From Tubiluchus corallicola (lineage: Eukaryota; Priapulida; Priapulimorpha; Priapulimorphida; Tubiluchidae), in NCBI GenBank assembly GCA_030141605.1, contig JAQGDQ010000030.1, positions 996,558-1,060,557 on the forward strand: 64,000 nt of DNA, written 5' to 3'. Both the position numbers and the translations under genes were made by a program. Below are positions 1 through 13,100 of the stretch, piece by piece (within the stretch, counting starts at the first letter, position 1; every line of letters starts with the position of its first letter). The notes under the pieces are model-generated. The model was not told the origin of the DNA and did no database searches. It worked only from the letters and a program-made list of their open reading frames with translations.

Positions 1-161
1 GGTTGGTGAATTTCAAATTTCTCAGAGAAGCTGAAACAAGTGATTTTTTTCAAAATTGTTGGTACAGCGGAGTAATTATGTTATTGTTTAGCATTTTAGA
101 TCGCTTAATAATTTTTCTTATAAGGTTTACTTACATTATACTGAACTGTTTTTTCTTTCAG

Positions 162-282
162 CTGTCTTCCTAGATTATCTTTTATTTCGCTTGAATATCA
201 GGCTACAGAAATCCACATGTTTTGGAGCTACCGGGCTTTATCATTTCATTGTGGGCTGTATGGTGGCTGCTGTTGCATATAG
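162..282 (+). CDS. Penultimate coding exon of a POMT-like membrane protein (partial gene)
   Basis: This exon is flanked by a pyrimidine-rich acceptor (ttttctttcag) and a donor (ag|gtaaaa). It starts with 2 nt of a split codon and ends with 2 nt, so it joins the next exon at 1722 in frame. It encodes about 39 residues ending in a hydrophobic run (LYHFIVGCMVAAVAY), probably a transmembrane helix. Together with the next exon it resembles the last membrane segment of protein O-mannosyltransferases, ER enzymes that transfer mannose from dolichol-phosphate-mannose to Ser/Thr. The family assignment is inferred from the C-terminal motif only, because the catalytic part lies outside the window. Confidence 0.6.
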
Positions 283-1721
283 GTAAAAGTGATCATTTTC
301 AGCATTGTTTTACATAAAACTAAATGTTTAAACTGACATCCATTTCAGTTTCAGATTCATTTTATAACCACCAAAATAAAAATTTTATTTGCTGCAATCA
401 GATCGTGAAATGTAAATTCAAATTTAACCATGGCAGGTATCACATTTTACAGTTTTATAGCGTTAACCATGGCAGACATCATTTTTTTATAATTTGATGA
501 CATCTGTCAGTTTGATCCTAAGAGTCCAGGGTGAATAAAATTTTAATTTGGTGAGTATAGTTCATTGTTCTTGAAGAAGCAAAAAGTGATTATTATAAAC
601 CACCCTGTAGAATCAAGATTCATTCTTTTTTTGACTGTTTATGTAAAGCTTTGTAGCTTTATGACCTTGTTTTAACCAGCAGTCTATCATCCATTTCATT
701 TTAGTTCTGTTAACTGTTTACTCAGTTAACTGTTTAGTTGTGATTACTTAGTTATTTTAAAACAACATTATTAAATTTTATTGACTTATCATTGCCACAT
801 TTTGAATTTTCTAAACTTCGGTTTAACATTCCATTTTGTTACTTGTGACATATGGCAAACACACTATAGTCTTAAAAACATTTCATACATGTTATAGTTT
901 CCTTCATTCTCTTTGTCAAACCGAGGTTCCTAGCAGGCTAGCTAGTGGTATCATTTGTATTTAGTATTTTCACAACTAAGCTATTTATATTTTTACCTAA
1001 TGATGCTATAAAAAAAGATTATTACTGCAACTTATATAGGGAGGTTAGGAGTCATCTACGTAAACATAATGATATCACGTTTTCGGCCGATTTCGAGGAC
1101 CTCTCTGCTTTGCCTTATAATGGCATTATCGTATGCCCCACCACTTACCTACCTTTATGTTGATATTGACATCACACCGAGGTAGCTTTTGCTACATTTT
1201 ATTCTTGCATCTCCTGAAGACAGGCAACAACATCACTTGTGTTAATTAACAGGAAACTATCAGTAGATTTTACTGGCATAGGCGTTGGGGGCGGTAGCAG
1301 TCCCAGTTCATTGAACTCATTCTCGTCGACCCATTCTGTAGATTCCTCATCTTTTTGACCAATTACAACCAGTCATTTCTTGTTCCGCGGCACTGCCAGA
1401 CTTACTGGATGAGTTGGTTGGTCGTTTAATTGCAACGCCACAGGTGGCTCAATCTGCTACTGTTGACATTAATTACAACTCTATAGGGGTGTCTTCATGG
1501 ATTTTTGAGATGCTTGATAAACGTTGCAAATCCTGCAGGTTTTCCTGCTGATTTCTCTCTCCTTAAGAATGATAACGATATCATCACTAAATCACCTAAA
1601 TACCTTGCATTACAATGGCATTATCATGCCCCCTGGAAACCTACCTAAACTTGATATTGTTATAATGTGGATGGCCCCTTATATTCATTACAGTAAAGTC
1701 TCATTCATTTTAATGTTTCAG
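283..1721 (+). other. Intron of the POMT-like gene
   Basis: This 1439-bp GT-AG intron separates the two exons above. It contains two diverged related stretches (about 1065-1170 and 1568-1660). An open stretch around 1385-1540 reads like old mobile-element protein. Nothing in it joins the host reading frame. Confidence 0.55.
1065..1660. repeat. Two diverged direct copies of an intronic repeat
   Basis: Copies at about 1065-1170 and 1568-1660 share ATAATGGCATTATC or ACAATGGCATTATC. Both then have a CC-rich block, CCTACCTA and TTGATATTG in the same order. The intervening sequence is unrelated. This is probably a fragmented mobile element. Confidence 0.4.
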
Positions 1722-1833
1722 CTTTTATCTGTTTGCTCCATTGACCTACGGCCTGCCTGATGAAATGTTGATTAATGCAACTGGTGGAATGGCAGTACTA
1801 GAAGGATTTCACTGGTTACCCACTTGGCTTTGA
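1722..1833 (+). CDS. Terminal coding exon of the POMT-like protein, with stop codon
   Basis: The acceptor is taatgtttcag. One nucleotide completes the split Ser codon from the exon at 162-282, then 36 codons run to TGA at 1831-1833. The peptide contains FYLFAPLTYG and ends HWLPTWL. The combination of a last membrane helix followed by (F/x)xPLTYG and a terminal Trp-x-x-x-Trp pattern is what I know from the C-termini of PMT/POMT enzymes. The ending is closer in style to POMT2 than POMT1, but I cannot separate them safely. The gene is convergent with eya. Confidence 0.6.
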
Positions 1834-2222
1834 CCATGTTGGAATGTGTGCTCATGCTCTACTGTGTAAAACAGTTCAGAAGGAAAGCACAGTGCAGCTT
1901 TCATTAACTCTTGCCTACGATGTTACCCTCTGTGAGATGCACTACTTATTGTATGCATACTCTGTATGCAAACGAGTTAGTGCCAGTAGTTAGTAAATGT
2001 TTTCATAGTATAAAGCCTGGGAGAGTGGGTGTAACTAAACAGTCATCATTGATCTTGGCAATGGTTGTATAGTCGTAATGATTAGCTTTGGTAATGACAG
2101 ATTGTGACGTCTGTGTTCTAACAGCTGAAAAATAGTGGAATAGCGGGGCAAATCATAAAGGCTTTGTTTCCTGACTAAAGTTTTTTCCCAAATGACTAAA
2201 TACTAGGTTTTAGTTATTTTAA

Positions 2223-2228
2223 AATAAA
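2223..2228 (+). terminator. Candidate polyadenylation signal AATAAA of the POMT-like gene
   Basis: This is the first AATAAA I see downstream of the TGA at 1831-1833. It would give a 3' UTR of roughly 0.4 kb. Confidence 0.45.
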
Positions 2229-4041
2229 TATTTTTACTGTAAAATAGATATTCCTAAATAAGCTTTTGCAATATTTTTCATAATGACTCTGTAGCATAAA
2301 GCAACAGGCATGAACAATGATATGAGATACCAGAAGATCTATTGGTTAACAGCTGCGGAACAGAAAACAGTGTAACTGCTAATGAATCAGACACAAATTG
2401 GAGATGATTTGATAACTATGAGCCATGTTTAAGACATCAATCTTACTAGGTTATTGTGATCATGGGTTTCTTATGTTTTTTATTTGCTGGCATTTTTCAC
2501 AAAGTTGGTAACATGGTTTCCTGGTTATAAACTGTCTGTTATCTTAGTGTCAGAATTTGCACTCTCTTCATCTTATCCAGCATTATCAGGTGCTCCTTTG
2601 AAAAGTGTGATTTTCTCTCAGGTTTATTGCTAAATTTTTCTTTTGTTTAGTTTAACTGGTAATTCTGGTTCATTACTTAATTAAATCTTGCCCTGTACAC
2701 TTAGTTTATTCATCTACTAACACCCTTTTTGCAATACTAAACATTTTAATAACTTTTCAATACTATTATTTTTTACATAGTAGAGAATATTTGTTTATGT
2801 AAACTCTATTATTCTATTATTTGACTTCTATCACGTTTAACTTCCATTTGATAACTTGCCTTATTATGATGTCACTTCCACGTTCATTGACACAGTTCAG
2901 TCTGCTTCCACTTAATCCCTCTGCCCCATGTAAGAATTTCCATCTTTCATCTCTTGACATTTTTTTCTCTCTTTTTGCTATATATTTTCTAATTCATTTT
3001 TTCACTCTCTAACCCAACTAGACCTCATCCGTTTCAACTTTTATAATGTATTCTTTGTTTCAAGTTTTTATAATGTAGTCTTTGTTTCATTGGTTGTACC
3101 ACTAAAGTCAAAAATCATTCCCCTATATGGTGTTGATTGCCTCTGACCATATAATCTGCATTAATTATCCTTATGCCACTTTTCTGCTTCATCCCATAAT
3201 CTATTACTCATTTCACCCTACACCTCTACATTTTGATATTAAACTTAAAATGAATCAGTGGCTCGTAGCTAGAATTACAGGTGATACTGCCTCAGAAAAT
3301 TTTTAGCCATTGTTTTAGTACTGTGTAAAGCGAAACAGACACAAGTACTGCACTTGTACTAAAGTTATTAAGTTATACAAGTATACACATGCTTATAATT
3401 CATCACTCCACCTTGAGCCATTCTCCATCATCAGTTGAACTAGGCATTAGTAATCAATTTTTTCAATTTTCCCTTTTAATTCACTGTGTATATCTCTTTG
3501 TCTTCTATCACTAATAGTCATATACTGTGACTCTTGTTCCAAATGCAACTTTTTATTGTTTTTTGAGTATCTACAATTTTTAACAGTTGTTTCAACAGGA
3601 TTAATTCCCTGTATACCTAAGTATCGTTAACATACAGTCTTGATTTATTAACGTTTCGATACCTATGGAAACGTATAAATTTTCTCAAATTTTCTTAACT
3701 CTGGTTTTACTAACATTTTTGGGCCCCAAATTGTTCTCTGTTTCATCGTTTCACCAATTATGAATTCATACCGCATATCAGCTGGGGATCTTCGTTATGT
3801 CGTATCACAAACAGCTGTGATTTATTCGATAACATCAGTAACACGACATTGAAAGTTAACAGTGAAAATTTTGTGCTAACACTAATAAACAAGAGCAAAT
3901 GATGCCTGAAATCTTTCTGCAACACGCTGTTACAAATTATGCATCATAGTTAAAAATATAATACCATAGATGATACTAGACACATATTGTGGGATTATTT
4001 ATCCTACACATTTATTATTTTCCCAAATTCCCATGCAATAA

Positions 4042-4161
4042 ACTCTTCATTTCTCCAAATTTTTTCTGCCTGTGCCACCATTTATCATGTTTACATTGTA
4101 TACTCTTCATTTCTCCAAATTTTATCTGCCTGTGCCACCATTTATCATGTTTACATTGTAT
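4042..4161. repeat. 60-bp tandem duplication, two copies
   Basis: Copies at 4042-4101 and 4102-4161 are in register at exactly 60 bp and almost identical. They share TTCTCCAAATTT and TGCCTGTGCCACCATTTATC. The small open frames overlapping them are products of the repeat. Confidence 0.9.
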
Positions 4162-5369
4162 CACTTTGTGATGCCATAAACACAATGGCTTTTGAGTTTT
4201 GGCTTTCAATTTGTTTCCGGTTTTCACCTTTTTTCATCTTTCTGAATTTCACCAGTTGAAATTCTATAATTCAAATATTCAATTTCTCTCTGACTTTGTC
4301 ATCATATCTTCCTTTCTTATATAATACCTTTTTTATCATTATAATGTTTCTTCATTTGCTTACTAATTCTCTTCAGTAAATGCACAATTTCATCTTTTCT
4401 GGTATTTATCTCCACTTCCGAGTCTGAACACATTTGTGGCCTGTGAGGTCACACCTTGGTTTCTGTCTGCGTTTCTCATCTCGTCTCTATGAATGAAACA
4501 TTTAGCCGGGACTTTCCGGACATTTCTTTATTTCCATATCGAATTATCCTAAATAGTCATGCTAACATCGATTTTAACTAATCATGTCCAGTTTATGACA
4601 ATGTTAAACATTTCATTTGGCAGTTTTCATGTACTTATAATTAGTATGCATCTCAGAGAAATTTTAAGGTCCACGTAAATGTAGAAATGCAGTATGTGTC
4701 TAGATTGACTATAGACCACTCTTTTATGCAAAATTAAAAACATCGTGAAATTTTTCATGTCGTGAAAAGTGAACAATGGAAATAGTTGTTATTTAATATT
4801 AAATCGCCTTAGCAACTGGCAGTTGAAGAACTCGTCTCGCAAACTCTTAGCTTTAAACGATTGTTGAAGCTTATTTACCATTCATACACAGAGCTCAAGG
4901 ATCTCAAACATTGACTTACAAATCTTTAGTGAGAAGTTTAACAAAATAAAATGTCTTCAATTGAAGAGGAAAGCATAACTGTTATTTTGTTTCATCGTTT
5001 TTCTTGATCTTTTTGTTTTGTTGTTCAGTTGGTTTCTATAATTCAAGTTTCTATAATGCTAGCAGAAAATCTGCTTATCCACATCCTGGTGAGACTTATC
5101 TGCGTTTAATATTTAAATAAGAAAACATGTGTGAACAAGAAAATACTTAGTTATTTCTGCCTAAAATACTCAGTGTAAGTTGTTGAAGAAATTACTTGAA
5201 ATTTTTTTATAAAAACTGCTAAAGAGTTAACTATAAGAGTTGGACAATATAAATTTAATACTTATATTTATTTACTTTTAGCAAGTATAATGATATTCAC
5301 AGAAGACATAAGAACAAGTCACTGCTGTACATTTTATGATCAAAATAGAATTAAAACTATTATATTATT

Positions 5370-5387
5370 TATATATATATATATATA
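5370..5387. repeat. (AT)n microsatellite
   Basis: A short pure AT dinucleotide run in intergenic sequence. Confidence 0.85.
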
Positions 5388-5499
5388 CGTCAGGGCAGTC
5401 ATATTACATTACACGCATGGTACAATTCTGTACAAACTACAATAATTTTTATGCCCTAAGCACATTTTATCCAATTCCCAGATATTACCAGAATAATTA

Positions 5500-5505
5500 T
5501 TTATT
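5500..5505 (-). terminator. eya: Possible eya polyadenylation signal (AATAAA on the minus strand)
   Basis: Reading the plus strand for TTTATT or TTTAAT downstream of the eya stop, this is the first canonical hexamer found. It would give a 3' UTR of about 1.5 kb. Closer non-canonical variants exist, such as AGTAAA near 6566, so the true 3' end is uncertain. Confidence 0.3.
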
Positions 5506-7049
5506 AAGTTCGCAGGTATACATTTAACTTCTACATTTTGTATAAAACGTTCAAACATGCCAAAAGTCAGATTGGATACAATGAAAATCATGGAAAAGTA
5601 TTACAAAGTTCATAAGAATCTTCATTCTAGTACTTCATTGATATTAGAAGTGAAAGAAAAAGCAGTGCTACATCCCCAAAACTTTCCAAATATAAAGATA
5701 TTATCTAGACTTATGCTAAACTAAAGAAACTAAAGAAGACATTTCTTAATTTTAAATGTTTGCACCAGCTGGTAAAACCACCGATTTCACAGTGTGCACC
5801 AAAAAACATTATTAATCTTATTTTGACAAGATAAAGTGATTTATAATTTTGCTTGGTTAGCAGAGAGTGTGCTATGAATGGTCTAATTTTGGCAGTTTAA
5901 ATTTTTGTTTTATGCAGCTTTGCTAGTCAGAATGTAAATACAAAAGAATGTAGGTAAATACAAAATTTCAAGAGCTTTAAAAGATTTTCTTTTCCTTTAA
6001 GCTGTTCTACAATTGGACTGTTTTACAAATAACTAAATCATAACTAGTTAAATCATTACGCCATGTAGATTAGTTTCTCGTATAACATCTTAGTAGGGAT
6101 TGTCTGTTGCTCATTTGATATGTCTTTAGCTAGTATCTGTGCTTTTTGGCTAAGAAATTGTCATAATTAGGCAAGACGTTACTAACTGACACTTAATGAT
6201 GAAAACTTCTATTTACCAATTGTTTAAAATTAAGTACAGATCTTTTTAAATCACTTTAACGCATTCGCATAGTAGTAAACAAATTTGTGACTTGTGATTT
6301 ACAACAGAAACAAACAACAAATGTGACGGCTAAAATCTCTACAGCAACAATAATCATAATATTAGCAAAACTGTACAAAATCAGAAACATCATCTGTTAT
6401 ACAGATAAATAAGTAACAATGTGGTTATACAAGCTCGTTAAATATCTTTGGTTTTTGCTTGTGACGAAGGTAGCGTTAGCTCTGTGCTATATAACATGCC
6501 ATAATTTTCATATGGTACTAATTACAAACTGCGAAAACTTGATTCTATCTTGACACACAGTTTTTTTACTACATAACTGTACCACATCACACTTAACCTA
6601 CATCGTCAGGCTCTGTCCCGTGGCCTTGTGTCACCTTGCTCTCGGTTGCCGTGGCAACAGACTGTTTTTGCCGCGGCACCAACATCCTTTCACTGTTACT
6701 ATGGCAACAAGTGGAATGTTGAAAAGCTATTCACATAGTCGTATTTTGGCGCCTCTACTTTCTCCAGCTCCTGTACGGCACTATATTATATGCTATGTAA
6801 TGTTCTGCATTTTGAACACCGCACAAGCTATTTTTCTTATTTGTCTTTCTGCAAAGTTGCTCAGCACGCACTGGCACTATAAAATGCCCAAAAAAATTAA
6901 CACCAGTGTATATGTTGTCCAATGATCATTCTGCTAGATGCATACCTTCAGTATACATTTCAGGAGTTAAATGGCACAGTTATGTCTGTTTGTCTCATTG
7001 GCAATGTATGCACATGAAGGTTCTGACGTCATTTCACATGTACACTAAG

Positions 7050-7130
7050 CTAAAGAAAATTGAATTCCAGTGCTTGATGCAATGCCGCAAGATCCGAATG
7101 GCTCGTTATTCTCCAGAACGGGATGTTTAA
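7050..7130 (-). CDS. eya: eya exon 19, terminal (residues 644-669 and stop)
   Basis: The acceptor is ttttttctag. It encodes [20 protein letters not shown] and then LEFNFL before TAG. The usual family ending is LELxYL, so the last residues are slightly divergent, but FWRI(S/T)SHSDL is unmistakable. Confidence 0.96.
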   Translation of the reverse strand, partial: LNIPFWRITSHSDLAALHQALEFNFL

Positions 7131-10100
7131 CTAGAAAAAAAAGAACGTACATGAAACATATTACAGAAGTCATAGTCACTGAAAGTCTAGTTACATATGC
7201 TGATGTGCTGACTGCCGAATCTACGGCCAACCCAAATGTACGAAACAACCAATAGTTAGTGAAAGTCCAGTTACATATGCTGATGTGCTGACTGCCGAAT
7301 CTACGGTGAACCCAAATGTATAGAACAACCAATAGTTACTGAAAGTCCAGTTACATATACTGATTTGCTGACAGCCGAATCTATGGTGAACCCAAATGTA
7401 TGAAACAAGCAAATTCTCATCCTTCTTAAATTACACAAACGTCTTCTAACACAATGCCGTGCTTGTCATGCCAAACTCACTCTATCATGAATTAATATTC
7501 TAGTCCATTGTAAAACCAGTATCCAACACTTAGCTTTCTTATTAATTTTATTAACAATTTACGAGCATACTTTTTGTTTCCTTCTGTACCCAAACCTCAC
7601 AAGCCGAGGAGAATTGCAGAGTGTAGAAATTCTGTCATATTAAGAGATCTAGAAACTGGCACCAGAGTGATCAACCTTTTCAGAATAATTGCTCTGTTTC
7701 GCTGCAACCTTGCTTTTAACATTTGGGGCCCTTAGCACAAATGGTTGAACGGACATTGTATTTTAGAAGGCAAGCAAGTATAGTCAGAACAAGGAGATAA
7801 ATTTGTATGCCAATCTCATACACACTATTAAATAGCAATAATATGATATTTTACATACACAGTGTTTTAAACAGTGTTAACAGCTTGGTGCTCCTGTTTT
7901 ATATCAGTGTAAGCATATCAACATCAAATAATTCTTTGCTTGTTCAGAATATCAACACAAGCTCAGCCAGAGCAGTAAAACATGGCTAACTTTTGCATTA
8001 TTCACACACAGAAAATATGAATATCAACACACCTGTTTTGCGGCAGATTCTTCATCACGACCATCGCCCACTACAACATATGTACATTTCCTGCCAAATC
8101 TGGACACTATGCGCTCGAAACAGTTTTCTTTACCTAGAAAACAACTAAGAAGGTCAATAGACTGACATTTGCCACAAAGTTCAGAAAAATGATCTCTTCT
8201 GAATCTAAATGCGCACAAACTGCAATTGTACAGCAACAGTGTTTTTATTTATCAGTACAGTTTATGGAGAAAGACATGGGCATAAAACTATAGAAATGCC
8301 CAACATAGGTCATGATAAACAAACATCTGAAATTTACATCGTAACTTTGAATACCACACCCTTTTACTTTTACACCTTTGCATTAATCCGTCGAAAAAAA
8401 TACGTGGAAAATATCTAAGGAATGTGTCATTATCTCACTACTGCATTTCATTTATTATTTAGTTATTTATGTAACTAACTAAAATTAAGGTGACAAACAA
8501 CCATTAAAGTTACCTATTTTTGAGGCTGAATATATGTTTTCTACAGGAAAAGCACCACCAAGTCCATACAAGACCAACTTCGCTAAGGCCGGAACAAGTT
8601 GTGTAGTCGTTACGAGCACATTAACACAATTTGGCCTGAAATAAAAAGAAAACCATGTAACATCATTTCAACCTTTTTTGTCCTGTTTTTTCTTCCAATA
8701 AACAATACTACTATGATAATGCTGCAAGTTCTTACCTAGACTGGATGATTAAAAGGGACTTAAGTGCCATTTGTAACCAGTTATCTGTGACCTGTTCTAT
8801 CTCTTGCCGCAATTGTAACCACTGTTCCCTTTTGGCTGGACCAAGTAAGCCTAGAAAAGCAAAATACATGATAATTCTTTTTAATAAATGGGTCTATCGT
8901 ATCACTGTCTAAGTTACACCTGACGGCTGGTACTAATTATATTTGACAACTACTATCAGTAGCATTGCTTGGCAAAAATATTAACAAACTAAACGCATGT
9001 TTTCTTAGGATAACCCAGGAAAAGCACCAGAGGTATAAACACTTTTTCCAATGTAGCCCCTTTAATGGTCTTTATCAAACCTGTATGCTTTCTGCAAAAT
9101 ATCCTCAGTGCTACTTTTAATACCACCTCTGAGGTTTATTATAACTTAGCATTAATTTGACCGTGGCTCACAGCATGCATGGAAAGAATATTTGCTAGAT
9201 CTAAAAGCCAATGCACCTAAAATGGGGTTTTAAAGTTGCTAATACTGCATGTCGCATGTTGCAATAGGTAAGTTACCACCTGAATTTTATATTATTTGTT
9301 TAAAATGTTTCACAAACTACATAACTAAGTCAGAACAAAGTGAAGCATCATGACAAGCAGAATATTTTTGAACAGCTTACTTTACCTCCAACATTATTCT
9401 TGTAACTATTGTAGATTTCTTTTATTCGACGATATCGGAATGCTAATTTTCTCATCCAGTCAACGCCACCTCGCACTCCCGTCGCTAAGCACAGGTTGGC
9501 ATTTGTGGCAGCCGCATGGAATCCATCAGTGGCAAAATTATAATTACTGAAATTATGAAAGTAAACATATACATTTAATTACCTCAGTTCACAGAAAGTG
9601 TAATTACCTAATTGAATATGTTATTACAGGCCTATATATTATTCTACAGTAAAGTAACGTTAGGCTCAGTGGTGCCCTTGGTAAGTGCTAATATTATACC
9701 TTTGGTTTCATAGTTGCTAAACTAGCAAAATGTAGGAGCTCTCTGAAAACGTCAGAAGTTTTGTAAACGACAAAAAACCTTTCCTTGAAAGCGCTTGTTT
9801 TATATGGAATCAACCACTCAAGACTTTTATACTCAAGTATTCACTGTTTAAGTAGTGCCACTATATCAAAATCGCAGTGGAGGCTCAATTTAATTCATGA
9901 CAATGTTGGAGAATTACTTTAAATTAACTATTTGCCATTATTTTCACAACTAACTGGCACGTTCCACATTAGTTTGACTTTATAAGAATAAATTCAGATG
10001 ACAGTGTATATTAGTGAAATATAAGAGCTCTTCCATATACCTTAAATCTTGACCATTATCGTCAGACGATACATCATCTATGTGTACTTGGTCGCATTCC

Positions 10101-13100
10101 TACAAAAAGTAAACACATAACCAATGATTACCAGTAGCAACAATCGCCTAATTAGCAATCATCGACTATTTGGCACTGACGATCAAATGTTTTTTAAACT
10201 ACAATAGAAAAGCATTGTCCTTTCCTACAAAGCTTTACCCTGCAAATTGATGATGCACACAGCTTTGCACTGACATCTGACTGTAACCGCATTAAAGAAA
10301 TCATTTACTGTCAATGCCAAGCCATCTAAGATGATCAGAGGTTTTTATTAGTGAGCATATGTATGAAATATGTATGTCAAATTTGTATGAAAAGCCCCTT
10401 TCAAACAAAACAAAATTGTTGTGAAAAGGAAATTGCACAAAAATAACTTTGCCTGCAAAGATCTGTTGCATCAGCTTTATTAGTAAAATGGAAAAACTTA
10501 CTTAAAGATAATGTATACATGGTAAAAACTTCTATGTATCGGAAGGCTTATATTATACCTGTACAAAGTGTACAGTACACAACAATTCATTTACAGTATA
10601 CAACAATAATTCATGTTAAGTTACAGTACCAAAGTTTATTCAAACTTCTTAAATTTCCTAGTGTAGAAATTTCCAGGGATGAGAAAACAAACATAAGAAA
10701 TTAATGATGAAAGTATGTTCAACAAAGCCAATATCTACCAAAACTGTCGTAGGTATAAAGTGCATATTTTAACCCCTTGTTTGTACACAGACTGTTTTTA
10801 TTCAAAATATTTTATTATGAAACAAAGGTTTGTGCAAGTCAGACCAAAAGAGAAAATGAACACCACATTTGTTTCCCAGCGAGCGTGATTTTGATTTGTG
10901 CGCTGTTTATTTGAGATGGTAATTAGTAGCATATTTCATCTTACGTGCATAATGCGCACCAAATGGCGAATTATCTCGGCGAAAAATCCTTCAAGAGCTA
11001 AGACAAGGCAAATGGACGGTTTTTGTACAAACGGCGGAAGAGGTTTAATTTCCGCCACATTTTCCTGCCAGCCAAATTCACTCAGGAATTTAGCGCAAGT
11101 CGATTACAAGAGGTTTTTGTTCGAAGACTGTTGTTTAACACTACTTTAGCATTTTTAAGAAAAGATAAATAGTAAAATCCAGTAACTCATAAAGAAGGTT
11201 GACCTACACTTTATTGGAGGCTAAATCTGCCAAACTGTTTCGATTCTGTACCAGTACAATACATTTTCAAAGGTAATCAGTGAATCACACTTCAAGACAC
11301 TAAAAAACTTAATTACAATGAAATAGTGTCATCATTTATATAAGCTTTGAAAATCTGAACATTTCTGCCATACCAGCAGAATACATGAGCTTGTTAGCAA
11401 AAATGGTGGTAATAAAATGTAATAAGCTACAATACAAGCACTTGCTGTGGTACAGATCAATCGTGTAACTATGCAGAATAAATTTCACCACAATAAGCAT
11501 TTTCGCAGTTTTGCTACATGCGTGCGCGGTTGCTGTAGGTCAAAGGTTAAGTGAATCCAACATGTCTTAACTACAACCGTGATGTGACATGTGAGTAAAG
11601 CCCATATGGTAAAGCTATCTGCTACACTGGTAAGTAAAAAAACATTAATTGAGTAATGCTGTATAATTTTAAATACATGTTATTCTTATCTGAAAACACC
11701 TAGCAAAATAGTAACAATAGTCCATGTATAATAAAATAACTGAAGCGACGCCAAGAACTGTTACTCGTATAACAGCATGTGCCGCAAGGCGTGTCAAGCG
11801 TACATAAAAGAGTTGTTGGGTTCACTTTTCATAATCATCATCAATTGCTGGAATTGCGAAAAAGCTTATTTATACACATCACATTTCTGTGCTTAAACTG
11901 TCGATTTTCATGAACCATTTTCGAAAATAATTATAGAGATGGCATAAAATTGGCAAATTTCTGTTAAATTTGAGAAGTACTCCCAAGCCACCATCCCATT
12001 TTATTTCCCACCAAATTGGAACAGATCATTAAAGGAAAACCAGACGATTCTGTAGAGATTAGTTCAAAATATGGTGTGCTATAAAATACTGAAAGCTACA
12101 ATAATTTTTTAAATCAAAGCTTAGATTAAATAATAATTACCTCGGGTAGTTAAATTTTGTTAACTTTTCATAGTTGCACGCGGCTCAGTGAATCTACTAA
12201 GACTAGCCATCGTGCTTTTTTGTCACATTTGCGTGGCCGACAGACGCGATAATTTAAGCAAAATTATGAACTGCAGTGTCAGCTGTGACGTAGAGAACAT
12301 TTTCGCAACATCACATCAGTGTCTTATAACAATCTTTGCTCATTAAACGAGCTTGATGCACAGGGAAGATGCCTATCATTGCACAAATCGTGATTAGTTT
12401 GTGATGTAAGTGATAGCTGTGTTCCGATGCCGTTAATTAACTTTTCAAGCTAATTATTCGAATATAAGAAATAACTGCTAACTTTTATAGGCAAGAAAAC
12501 GTACATTTTGGACAGTAAATTAAAACGAGATTAAGTATAATCAATTGTCCAGTTTGCCTTTAAAGTTTACATAAAGCCAATACTGATCCAACTCGGATCA
12601 TGGATTATTAACACTTAACAGACAGAATGTGAACAGAAACCATTTACCTCTAGGTCGTTGAAAAATAAATGTGTGTCGGCTAGGTCAAAGATCATGGTTT
12701 CCATACGAAGACCAAGCGATACTGTACTGCTATGGTCCTGTAAAATAATAAACACTGTAATCAGTATAATGCCAGCTCAAGTCTCTATAAAACCCACAGG
12801 TCTTTAAAGCTACTAACGCATTCCTACAGCTACAGTAAGGATAAGATAAGCTAAAGGATAATTCTTACAGTCTACAGCACTTGTAGAGACTCAGATAATG
12901 TCACTACGACTTTTTTCCTGGTAAGCCTAACTACAATATTAAAATAATTATGCTAATAGTGTCAATAGCACCACTTTTAAAAATTTAACTATTATGGTAC
13001 AAATTTGCCCAGTTATGCATGCAGCACAGTCGTTTTCAAACTTCCCTAATCTATATACATTTAAAACCGGCCAGTTGTTCCGTGTTTGTTCTCACATGTT

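Larger units (their letters stand above)
2240..7049. other. Convergent intergenic region, including the eya 3' UTR
   Basis: No conserved coding sequence is seen. The region is AT-rich with many T-rich runs, a 60-bp tandem duplication at 4042-4161 and a short (AT)n run at 5370-5387. The 3' UTR of eya must begin at 7049 and run toward lower coordinates. The canonical minus-strand AATAAA nearest the stop that I found is at 5500-5505. Confidence 0.5.
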
